Positions 1 through 5,811 of a stretch of DNA of 8,940 nt are shown piece after piece (within the stretch, counting starts at the first letter, position 1; every line of letters begins with the position of its first letter). A program made the position numbers and the translations under genes. The notes beneath the pieces are model-generated. The model did no database searches and was not told the origin of the DNA. It saw only the letters and a program-made list of their open reading frames with translations. The DNA is from Desulfobacterales bacterium (GTDB taxonomy: Bacteria > Desulfobacterota > Desulfobacteria > Desulfobacterales > RPRI01): NCBI GenBank assembly GCA_030689795.1, contig JAUYEO010000347.1:1-8940 (forward strand), written 5' to 3'.

Positions 1-331
1 TCTGTTACTGAATAGATTTTTGTTTCCATTATATGATCAAATACATATTATAAAATATTGATAGTATTGTATATAAATTGTTATTTAAACGAAAGACATC
101 AAGCGGACACGGTCACACCGCCAAGTCGATCTTCGGGAATCCGAAGACGCGCCGCAAAATCGCCCCTGAATATAACGTCTGATAATGAATATTATGTAAA
201 CTAATAAGAATAATTTTCATAAATCCGAATTTGTGCGAAAAAGCCCTCCTCCAACTATCTCTTATGGGCCGTTACAAAATAACCATTATATTTCTGACGA
301 TCCGGTCACGGCTTACGGCTCCTTATGCTGG
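1..331. other. Intergenic region, no gene recognised
   Basis: I see no credible gene here. Most of it is strongly AT-rich, but about 100-175 is clearly GC-richer. That patch contains a hairpin, TCTTCGG (130-136) with CCGAAGA (141-147) around a GAAT loop, with no T-run after it. On the minus strand the patch lies in a frame open from about 191 down to a stop at 99-101, without an ATG; it may be a remnant or an interspersed repeat. At 304-338 there are three imperfect copies of a nine-base unit (GGTCACGGC, GCTTACGGC, GGTTACGGC) just past the end of the minus-strand gene. A weak GCCC/GGGC stem followed by five T on the minus strand (about 239-271) could end transcription of that gene, but its loop is about 20 nt. 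Confidence 0.5.
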
Positions 332-634
332 TTACGGCATTTCAATGTTACGATTATTTTTGAACGACGGCTTTTCATAAATACTTAGAAAATCACGCAC
401 CGCCGGAATAATGTAAATATCATCATATTCCAGTCCGCTTAAAAATTCAGCAATAATTTCATTTTTTTTACTTACGGGCAGATCTTTATCAATAAAAAAA
501 TAATTGCCGCCTTTTATCTTACAGAATCCGCTTTTTATACTAATTCCTGTTTTACGGAAATTTTGTTCGCTGACGATTACATCAAGTTTTTCAGCAATTA
601 ATTTCATTTCCAGAAATAATTGATCCGCTTTCAT
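332..634 (-). CDS. Small conserved-looking hypothetical protein (100 aa)
   Basis: I cannot assign a function. The product is soluble, with no signal peptide or membrane segment. The N-terminal third looks like an amphipathic helix (KADQLFLEMKLIAEKLDVIV). The middle, around GFCKIKGGNYFFIDKDLPVS, looks like two beta strands. A helix and the segment YDDIYIIPAVRDFL follow near the end. The arrangement (a K/RG turn, a strand ending in D, then an acidic helix and IxPAVRxFL) resembles small uncharacterised proteins I remember from deltaproteobacteria, but no name is attached to them. A frame-extending TTG exists at 640, but the AGAGGA site (649-644) sits too close to it. The ATG at 634 has a nine-base spacing and is preferred. 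The gene diverges from the BI-1 family gene and shares its promoter region. The upstream Shine-Dalgarno is clear, so I think the gene is real. Confidence 0.6.
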   Translation of the reverse strand: MKADQLFLEMKLIAEKLDVIVSEQNFRKTGISIKSGFCKIKGGNYFFIDKDLPVSKKNEIIAEFLSGLEYDDIYIIPAVRDFLSIYEKPSFKNNRNIEMP

Positions 635-648
635 ACGCAATTATCCTC

Positions 649-676
649 TTGAAAAAGTGCCGATATGTGTTATTAT
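649..676 (+). promoter_or_regulatory. Sigma-70-type promoter for the BI-1 family gene
   Basis: TTGAAA (649-654) and TATTAT (671-676) are separated by 16 bp. Each is one base from the sigma-70 consensus. Transcription would begin near 683, giving a leader of about 25 nt that carries the strong AGGAGG (696-701) before the ATG at 708. The -35 overlaps the ribosome-binding site of the divergent gene. Confidence 0.6.
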
Positions 677-677
677 A
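672..677 (-). promoter_or_regulatory. Minus-strand -10 hexamer for the divergent small gene
   Basis: Read on the minus strand, 677-672 is a perfect TATAAT. It almost exactly overlaps the plus-strand TATTAT at 671-676. Initiation near 665 would give a leader of about 30 nt before the ATG at 634. No good -35 lies at the expected distance (the hexamer there is CTCCTT), so this promoter would rely on the -10 or share polymerase recruitment with the opposite promoter. Confidence 0.4.
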
Positions 678-707
678 GTGTCAATAATTAAAAAAAGGAG
701 GAATCAT

Positions 708-1415
708 ATGCAAGAAACATATTCTGTAAAAAGTTCACAAACACAGGTTATTGTTAATGAATTCATTAGAAGCGTATATAACTGGATGGGCATCGGCCTG
801 GCCCTTACAGGTTTTGTCGCTTATTTTGTTTCAAACAATGCACAAATTCAAAATCTGATATTCGGAAATAAACTTGTATTTTTTGGCCTCATTATAGCTG
901 AATTAGCGCTAGTTTATATAATAAGCGCCCGGGTAAATAAAATTCAGGCATCAACCGCAACATCTTTGTTTGTACTTTATGCCGCATTGAACGGCGCAAC
1001 TCTGGCATCTCTTTTTCTCGTATATACAAGTTCATCAATCACTTCAACATTCTTTATATGTTCCGCCACTTTTGTAGCATGCAGCATATTCGGAATGACG
1101 ACAAAGCGCGATTTGACATCCATGGGCGGATTCATGACAATGGGATTAATCGGCATTTTAATCGCTTCTGTCGTCAATATGTTTATAAAAAGCTCAGCCA
1201 TGAATATGATAATCAGTTATATAGGCGTTATAGTATTTGTCGGATTGACCGCATACGACACACAAAAATTGAAACATATGGCAACGACACAGCCATCAGG
1301 ACTTGAAGCGGGTGTAATCCGTAAAGGAGCCATATTGGGCGCGCTTACGTTGTACTTGGATTTCATAAACCTTTTTATAATGTTACTTAGCGTATTAGGT
1401 GGAAGAAGAGAATAA
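708..1415 (+). CDS. Bax inhibitor-1/YccA (YbhL-type) family membrane protein
   Basis: A 235-residue integral membrane protein of the UPF0005/Bax inhibitor-1 family. About seven hydrophobic helices follow a short soluble N-terminus: roughly residues 27-43, 54-72, 84-106, 113-130, 140-160, 166-183 and 208-230. The family signature is in the C-terminal half, with TAYDTQKLK (Asp184) and LYLDFINLF (Asp218). These are likely the two acidic residues that act as the pH-sensing pair in the Bacillus homologue YetJ, where the family behaves as a proton-sensitive calcium leak. In other bacteria YccA interacts with the FtsH protease, so a quality-control role is also possible. The frame is open from 657, but AGGAGG at 696-701 is six bases before the ATG at 708, which fixes the start and removes 17 spurious residues. 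The family call is very secure; the substrate is not. Confidence 0.92.
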   Translation: MQETYSVKSSQTQVIVNEFIRSVYNWMGIGLALTGFVAYFVSNNAQIQNLIFGNKLVFFGLIIAELALVYIISARVNKIQASTATSLFVLYAALNGATLASLFLVYTSSSITSTFFICSATFVACSIFGMTTKRDLTSMGGFMTMGLIGILIASVVNMFIKSSAMNMIISYIGVIVFVGLTAYDTQKLKHMATTQPSGLEAGVIRKGAILGALTLYLDFINLFIMLLSVLGGRRE

Positions 1416-1432
1416 AAACCGTATAAGTTTTT

Positions 1433-1468
1433 AACCACTAAGAGCACAGTGCTGTGCTCTTAGTGGTT
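1433..1468. terminator. Long perfect inverted repeat after the BI-1 gene, possible terminator
   Basis: Arms of 17 bp (AACCACTAAGAGCACAG at 1433-1449 and its exact complement at 1452-1468) flank a two-base centre. In RNA this is a strong hairpin placed 18 bases after the stop codon and between two convergent genes, which suits a terminator. However, the right side is followed only by TTG, not a T-run, and the minus-strand side by AAAAAC. It may therefore act as an RNA-stabilising 3' hairpin, or be an interspersed palindrome, rather than a classic intrinsic terminator. Confidence 0.5.
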
Positions 1469-1475
1469 TGAAGCT

Positions 1476-1563
1476 CCCCGCAGCAAGCTACGGGGAATCT
1501 TCGACCGCAGGGAATATCCGTCTATTTTTAATCCGCTCGCTAACCCCGCAGCATTCTACGGGG
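1476..1563. repeat. Two copies of a REP-like CCCCG...CGGGG hairpin
   Basis: Two 20-base units, 1476-1495 and 1544-1563, start 68 bases apart in the same orientation. They match at 18 of 20 positions, differing only at the two bases in the loop centre. Each folds as CCCCG...CGGGG, with an AG/CT pair inside and an opposed C/A mismatch. This pattern of short GC-rich palindromes in pairs between convergent genes is typical of REP/BIME-type dispersed repeats. A role in the 3' end of the glmM or BI-1 transcript is possible. The sequence between them is otherwise unremarkable. Confidence 0.6.
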
Positions 1564-1599
1564 ATTGCACTCGCTGTTTCGGTTCAACCAGCAATCGAA

Positions 1600-2949
1600 T
1601 TATCCGATATATTCCTTTACTTTATCTGCCAGAAACCCGCATAGCTTTTCGGTTTCACCCGGAGATTGGCCTTCAACCATCACCCTGCAAAGAGGCTGAG
1701 TTCCTGAGTATCGGATGAGCACCCTTCCCTTCTCTCCAAGAATATTTTCCACATGTTTAACCGCATCCGCAAGTTCAGGAAAATCATTTATATCAGGTTT
1801 ACGTGAAACATCGATGTTCATTAACACCTGGGGATAAACAGTCATGATTTTTCCAAGCTCCGAAAGCGGTTTCGATTCTTCTTTCATGAATTGAATTAAC
1901 TTTAAGGCAGTCAGTATTCCATCTCCGGTTGTCTGATAATCTGAGAAAATGATATGTCCGGAATCCTCTCCGCCAAGTTTAGCGCCATTTTTTATCATTT
2001 CCTGCATTACATACCGATCCCCAACCTGAGACATGGTGTGATTTATTCCTTTTTCCTTAAATAATGAGACCAGCCCCATGTTGCTCATGACCGTACTGAC
2101 AACATGATTATTCGCCAGCACCCCCTTTCCCTTCATTATTATTGCGCTTATTGCAAGTATCTTATCCCCTGATAAGATATTCCCATTTTCATCAATAGCT
2201 ACGAGCCTGTCTCCATCACCGTCAAATGCAATTCCTATATCAGCCTTGATTCCCAATACTTTTTTTACAAGAGATTCAGTGTGTTCAGAACCACAATTCT
2301 CATTAATATTTTTACCGTCAGGAGTTATATTTATTGGTTCGACATCTGCTCCCAGATCAGCAAAAAGAGCCGGTGCAATTTTAAAGGTTGCTCCATTTGA
2401 ACAATCTATTGCGATTTTAATGCCTTTAAACGAGAGTTTGTTTGATAGAGTGCTTTTAAGAAAGTTTGAATATCGGGTTAATGCATTATCAATTACATGG
2501 ACATAGCCTATATTATTACTTGAGATATTATTGAATAATTGATTGTTATTAAATATTAAATACTCAATCTCAGCTTCTTCTTTATCGGAAAGCTTATAAC
2601 CATCGCTGTTAAATAACTTGATTCCATTATCATAAAACGGATTGTGAGAAGCGGATACCACGATACCCAAATTTGCTTTTAATGACGACGTAAGAAATGC
2701 AACTCCAGGTGTGGGTATAACTTCAGCAAGCAAGACATCAATGCCCATAGCGCAAATACCAGAAACCAAGCCATATTCAATCATGTTACCTGATAAACGT
2801 GTATCTCTGCCAATAATTATTGAAGAGTAATCCCCTTCTTTTTTAAATTTCAAGGCAACCGATTTTCCTATTTTAACCGCCATTTCAGGTGTCATAGGAT
2901 ATTCATTCGCAATGCCTCTGATTCCGTCTGTTCCAAATAACTTGCCCAT
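1600..2949 (-). CDS. glmM: Phosphoglucosamine mutase GlmM
   Basis: Cytoplasmic enzyme that interconverts glucosamine-6-phosphate and glucosamine-1-phosphate, the step before GlmU in making UDP-GlcNAc for peptidoglycan and LPS. At 449 residues it is full length for the family. All four domains of the alpha-D-phosphohexomutase fold are present in order. The N-terminal signature is FGTDGIRG (5-12). The catalytic loop SASHNP (99-104) contains the phosphorylated Ser101. The metal loop is DGDGDR (243-248). The sugar loop is GGEDSGH (326-332). The C-terminal phosphate loop is RYSGTQPLCRVM (413-424), with Gln where many homologues have Glu. The ATG at 2949 is preceded by GAGG at 2964-2961, spacing 11, and the protein begins with the usual MGKLFGTDG. 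It stands alone, without folP, ftsH or cdaA beside it. Its AT-rich upstream region shows no convincing promoter. Confidence 0.97.
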   Translation of the reverse strand: MGKLFGTDGIRGIANEYPMTPEMAVKIGKSVALKFKKEGDYSSIIIGRDTRLSGNMIEYGLVSGICAMGIDVLLAEVIPTPGVAFLTSSLKANLGIVVSASHNPFYDNGIKLFNSDGYKLSDKEEAEIEYLIFNNNQLFNNISSNNIGYVHVIDNALTRYSNFLKSTLSNKLSFKGIKIAIDCSNGATFKIAPALFADLGADVEPINITPDGKNINENCGSEHTESLVKKVLGIKADIGIAFDGDGDRLVAIDENGNILSGDKILAISAIIMKGKGVLANNHVVSTVMSNMGLVSLFKEKGINHTMSQVGDRYVMQEMIKNGAKLGGEDSGHIIFSDYQTTGDGILTALKLIQFMKEESKPLSELGKIMTVYPQVLMNIDVSRKPDINDFPELADAVKHVENILGEKGRVLIRYSGTQPLCRVMVEGQSPGETEKLCGFLADKVKEYIG

Positions 2950-3059
2950 TAAGAATAAATCCTCATATCATATAAAACTGATTTTTATGATTTTTCACGA
3001 ATTTATCGATATCAAAACAATCTATATACTTGCAAATGAAGCATAATGACATATATATT

Positions 3060-3080
3060 TGATGTATTCATAAAAAGTCA
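3060..3080. repeat. Degenerate solo terminal repeat of the second miniature element
   Basis: Bases 3060-3079 match the reverse complement of the right terminus of the 3261-3450 element at about 17 of 20 positions, including an exact TAAAAAGTC. It lies immediately outside the 3082-3218 element, and no matching partner is visible beyond that element. It looks like a decayed end of an older copy. Confidence 0.35.
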
Positions 3081-3081
3081 T

Positions 3082-3218
3082 TAGAGCCAATTGCAAAAGT
3101 CGTCATTCCCGTGCAAACGGGAATCCAGAAATTTTTGCAACATATTGAAAAGACTGGATTCCCACTTTCGTGGGAATGACAAATTCTTCTCTTTTTAGGA
3201 CTTTTGCAATTGGCTCTA
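3082..3218. mobile_element. MITE with 20-bp terminal inverted repeats
   Basis: A 137-bp non-coding element. Its perfect 20-bp terminal inverted repeats are TAGAGCCAATTGCAAAAGTC (3082-3101) and the exact complement (3199-3218). The outermost TA at each end would fit a TA target duplication of the kind made by IS630/Tc1-mariner transposases, so the element proper may be 3084-3216. It encodes no protein and would need a transposase in trans. A second inverted pair is nested inside, annotated separately. It lies in the glmM-CNNM gap, upstream of both genes. Confidence 0.8.
3102..3180. repeat. Nested dRS3-like ATTCCC-N8-GGGAAT repeats in opposite orientation
   Basis: Two 20-base units, ATTCCC-N8-GGGAAT at 3105-3124 and 3158-3177, are each a small hairpin. 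With their flanks (GTC on one side, CCAG on the other) they form 27-base arms, 3102-3128 and 3154-3180, in inverted orientation. The stems match outside the variable eight-base centres. The format is the same as the dRS3 repeat of Neisseria and the widespread GTCATTCCCG...GGGAATCCAG dispersed repeats. In Neisseria such units serve as integration sites for filamentous phage; whether that applies here is unknown. Confidence 0.75.
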
Positions 3219-3260
3219 TTTAATAAACAATTTATAGTTTTCTTTCAATAATCATTTATT

Positions 3261-3450
3261 GACGATCTCGTAAAAAGTCATATGCGAACGGATTTGAGAT
3301 TTTTGGGGAATAGATTTTTAAGGAACTGAGCGTTAAAAATCACAAGCTGTTTGAGGGCGTTAGCCCGAGTTCTTGTGATTTAGCGAAGTGACTTTAAAAT
3401 CCCCAAAAAGCTCATTAAGTGAGCGTATTTCGACTTTTTACGAGTTCATC
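3261..3450. mobile_element. Second MITE-like foldback element
   Basis: A 190-bp non-coding element with imperfect terminal inverted repeats, GACGATCTCGTAAAAAGTC (3261-3279) and the complement of GATGAACTCGTAAAAAGTC (3432-3450), 17 of 19 matching. ATTTATT directly abuts both ends (3254-3260 and 3451-3457) and looks like a target-site duplication. The direct repeat extends to ATCATTTATT if three terminal bases are counted, so the exact boundary is ambiguous. The interior also folds back: AAATCACAAG (3337-3346) pairs with CTTGTGATTT (3372-3381), and GGGC (3355-3358) with GCCC (3363-3366). An outer imperfect match of TTTTTGGGGA with TCCCCAAAAA closes the structure. It has no ORF and resembles a non-autonomous transposon. 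Confidence 0.75.
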
Positions 3451-3488
3451 ATTTATTAGTCAGATATAAATTATTTCCTGCGTTTTAC

Positions 3489-3536
3489 TACCCCTCAAGG
3501 GGGTACTGAAAAGAGTCCCGTTTATCGGGGTTAGGA
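3489..3536 (+). promoter_or_regulatory. Structured leader and RBS of the CNNM gene pair
   Basis: Just upstream of the TTG start lie two adjacent hairpins. One is TACCCC/GGGGTA (3489-3494 with 3500-3505). The other is CCCG-TTTAT-CGGG (3517-3529), which can be extended with wobble pairs to 3514-3532. A third stem, GGG(t)ACT (3501-3507) with AGTCCC (3514-3519), uses bases from both and excludes them. AGGA at 3533-3536 follows immediately and is seven bases from the TTG at 3544. This layout could gate ribosome access, but no known riboswitch class is recognised. An AT-rich TATAAA (3465-3470) could be a -10, without a clear -35. Confidence 0.35.
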
Positions 3537-3543
3537 ATCTTCT

Positions 3544-4548
3544 TTGCTGCTGAATATATCTATAATCCTGCTTCTTCTCATATTCTCGGGATTTTTTTCC
3601 GGTTCCGAGACTGCCCTTTTTTCATTATCTTCAATCCAGCGTGAGCGGATTAAAAGGACAGGTGATAAAAAGTCATTATTAATCAATAAACTGTTGTCGA
3701 GACCCAGAAAACTCATTGTAACTATTCTTATCGGAAACGATATGGTCAATATTGCGGCTTCAGTTATTGCTGCATCCCTCTTTGTGTCATTCAATAAGGA
3801 TAATGGAGAATGGATTGCGATAGCGGTTATGACGCCGGTAACGCTGATTTTTGCCGAAGTCATACCCAAAACACTGGGCATGACTTACAATGAGAGAGTA
3901 GCACCTGTTATTTGCGGACCTTTGCATTTGTTTTCAAAATTAATTTTTCCGATACGATTTATATTATACAACACCTCTGTAACACTTGCAAAAATTGCAG
4001 GATTTGAAAAGCGCAATAGTTATGTAACAATTATGGAAGATGAATTCAGGGATCTCGTTGATCAAAGCCATGAGAGCGGAGAGATTAACAGGGCTGAACG
4101 GGATCTTATACATAATGTTTTTGAATTCAGTGATACCCACGCTTTTGAAATTATGACTCCTTTAAATGAGATATTCTCCCTGTCCGAAGACATGACGGTT
4201 GAAAGAGCCGTAAAAGCAGTACAGCAGAGCCGGTTTTTGAGGATACCCTTATACAGAAACCGTTTCGACAATATAGTCGGGATTCTTTATACAAAAGATC
4301 TTTTAAAAATCAACACTACTAAATCCGGCGGGGATGGAAATACGATTCAGAATATTTACCGAAAACCCTTTTTTGTTGATGAAAACATCAAGACAGATGA
4401 TCTGTTTCATATTTTGAAGAAAAAACGGATACATATCGCTATTTGTATAAATAAACAGGGGAAAGTTACAGGCCTTTTAACAATGGACGATCTTCTCGGT
4501 GAGTTGTTCGGAGAAATTCATGACGAATATGACAGGGAATTAAAGTGA
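3544..4548 (+). CDS. CNNM (DUF21) and CBS-pair membrane protein lacking a CorC_HlyC domain
   Basis: A 334-residue inner-membrane protein of the hemolysin C/CorC-like (CNNM) family, probably a divalent-cation (Mg2+ or similar) exporter or regulator. The DUF21/CNNM domain covers about residues 1-155, with hydrophobic segments near 3-22, 58-83, 90-108 and 122-148. It has the conserved motifs FFSGSETALFSL (17-28), IGNDMVNIAAS (63-73) and FAEVIPKTLG (104-112). A CBS pair follows, about 200-257 (starting at IMTPLNEIF) and 270-328 (ending in the typical MDDLLGELFGEIHDEYD). The protein stops there, six residues after that motif, so the C-terminal CorC_HlyC domain of its downstream neighbour is absent. 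The start is a TTG with AGGA seven bases upstream; no nearer ATG gives the full first helix. It overlaps the next gene by four bases. Hemolysin is a historical label and not a supported function. Confidence 0.9.
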   Translation: MLLNISIILLLLIFSGFFSGSETALFSLSSIQRERIKRTGDKKSLLINKLLSRPRKLIVTILIGNDMVNIAASVIAASLFVSFNKDNGEWIAIAVMTPVTLIFAEVIPKTLGMTYNERVAPVICGPLHLFSKLIFPIRFILYNTSVTLAKIAGFEKRNSYVTIMEDEFRDLVDQSHESGEINRAERDLIHNVFEFSDTHAFEIMTPLNEIFSLSEDMTVERAVKAVQQSRFLRIPLYRNRFDNIVGILYTKDLLKINTTKSGGDGNTIQNIYRKPFFVDENIKTDDLFHILKKKRIHIAICINKQGKVTGLLTMDDLLGELFGEIHDEYDRELK

Positions 4549-5792
4549 ACAATTTTCTTTATATTTTTGCGATAATCTTATGCGTTTTATTTCAGGGATT
4601 CTTTTCAGGATCCGAGATGGTTATCCTCTCTGCAAACAAGACAAAACTGAGGCAGGCTGCAAAGCGGGGCCACAAGGGCGCCGCCCGTTTCTTAAAACTG
4701 ATCGAAAAACCCGAATGGTCACTTGCAACAACAAGTACCGGCACGAATATGTTTGTAATCATCGCGTCCGTATTTGCAGCGGTTTGGCTGGATGGGATAT
4801 TCCGGAATAACAGCGAGCTATTTACAATTCTTACTATAACTCCGGTTCTGCTGATATTTGGAGAGATTCTGCCCAGAACTATTTTTCAGCAGAAAGCGGA
4901 TGAGATAGCCCTTAAAATCGCATCTCTTTTTGTTTATGCTTCCGGAATTATTTTACCGGTAACATATCTTGTATATTGGACCAGCAGAGCATTTTATAAA
5001 CTGTTCGGGAAAGAGGCTCTCAAACGGAATTTTTATATTTCAAAGAAAGAACTGGAGCTTGCCCTGTCTATCGATGGGGAAGGAAGCGACCTTGAAACAG
5101 GAGAAAAAAAGCTTATACGAAGGGTTTTCCAGCTTTTTGAATCGGATGTTTCGGATGTTATGGTTCCTCTCGTTGATGTAACCGCAATATCATACAAATC
5201 AACCGTCGGAAAGGCGATAGAAACGATTAACAGCACAGGTTATTCACGGCTGCCCATATATAAAGGCAGAATCGACAACCTGGTTGGAATCATCCATCCT
5301 TTTGATCTGATCCATATTACAGATGAAAATGCCCCTATAGTCCCGTTTATTCGTGAAGTCCCATTTGTTCCTGAATCGAAGAAAGCCCATGACCTGCTGG
5401 TATTGCTTCAGAAAACAAGAAATTCCATTGCAATAGCGCTCGATGAATACGGCGGCACAGTCGGAATTATAACTATAGAGGATATCCTTGAAGAAGTCCT
5501 CGGTGAGATCAATGATGAGTATGACGATGACACAAAGCAGTTTGTCAGACTTGGAGAAAACAAGTTTCTTGTAAACGCGAGGATGGAAATAGAGCATGCA
5601 AATGAAATAATGAAGTTAAAGATTCCCAAGGAGGATTATGAAACCATAGGAGGTTTTCTGCTCAAACTGATGGGTAAAATACCGGGGAAAGGCGAGTCGG
5701 TATTGTTTGATAATATAAGATTTACTATCCGGTCATCAGGCAAAAAATCAATTCATACCGTCATTGTGGAACTACCTGGAATAGATCGGTAA
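4545..5792 (+). CDS. CNNM (DUF21), CBS-pair and CorC_HlyC domain membrane protein
   Basis: A 415-residue paralogue of the preceding gene with the complete three-part architecture. The DUF21/CNNM membrane domain is about residues 1-155, with FFSGSEMVILSA (19-30), TGTNMF (65-70) and FGEILPRT (105-112). The CBS pair is about 203-262 and 268-328, with EYGGTVGIITIEDILEEVLG and then EINDEYDD. The CorC_HlyC domain is about 333-412, including the DYETIGGFLL segment (364-373). The family is linked to Na+-driven Mg2+ efflux and to magnesium/cobalt homeostasis; the ion here is not shown by sequence. The start is GTG at 4545, overlapping the upstream TGA as GTGA, with AGGGA (4534-4538) inside the upstream gene. 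This strongly suggests coupled translation and perhaps a heteromeric pair. The membrane motifs differ between the two proteins (GTNMF against GNDMVN, LPRT against IPKT), so they are diverged and not a recent duplication. Confidence 0.92.
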   Translation: MNNFLYIFAIILCVLFQGFFSGSEMVILSANKTKLRQAAKRGHKGAARFLKLIEKPEWSLATTSTGTNMFVIIASVFAAVWLDGIFRNNSELFTILTITPVLLIFGEILPRTIFQQKADEIALKIASLFVYASGIILPVTYLVYWTSRAFYKLFGKEALKRNFYISKKELELALSIDGEGSDLETGEKKLIRRVFQLFESDVSDVMVPLVDVTAISYKSTVGKAIETINSTGYSRLPIYKGRIDNLVGIIHPFDLIHITDENAPIVPFIREVPFVPESKKAHDLLVLLQKTRNSIAIALDEYGGTVGIITIEDILEEVLGEINDEYDDDTKQFVRLGENKFLVNARMEIEHANEIMKLKIPKEDYETIGGFLLKLMGKIPGKGESVLFDNIRFTIRSSGKKSIHTVIVELPGIDR

Positions 5793-5806
5793 GTATGCCG
5801 GTCTTT
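5784..5806 (+). terminator. Weak hairpin between convergent genes
   Basis: GATCGG (5784-5789) pairs with CCGGTC (5798-5803), including one G-U pair, around an eight-base loop that contains the CNNM stop codon. TTT follows. With only 19 bp between the convergent genes there is no room for a better terminator, so termination may occur inside the opposing gene or depend on Rho. Confidence 0.25.
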
Positions 5807-5811
5807 AATCG

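Noticed and set aside
264..380. A 38-codon plus-strand frame starting at ATG 264
   Set aside because: No ribosome-binding site, and it overlaps the 3' end of the minus-strand gene. The frame appears to be chance.
635..640. TTG at 640 as the start of the small minus-strand gene
   Set aside because: The AGAGGA site would be only three bases away. The ATG at 634 has a normal spacing.
657..707. A longer N-terminus for the BI-1 protein, from 657
   Set aside because: The region contains the promoter and the AGGAGG site six bases before the ATG at 708, so the extension is not translated.
3102..3180. CRISPR-like short repeats
   Set aside because: There are only two hairpin units in inverted orientation inside a MITE, with no regular spacers and no cas genes. 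A dispersed repeat explains them better.
3531..3881. A 116-codon minus-strand frame opposite the first CNNM gene
   Set aside because: The plus-strand frame carries all conserved CNNM motifs, so this is an antisense shadow.
5244..5597. A 117-codon minus-strand frame opposite the second CNNM gene
   Set aside because: It lies entirely inside the CBS and CorC_HlyC coding region in antisense and shows no domain features.
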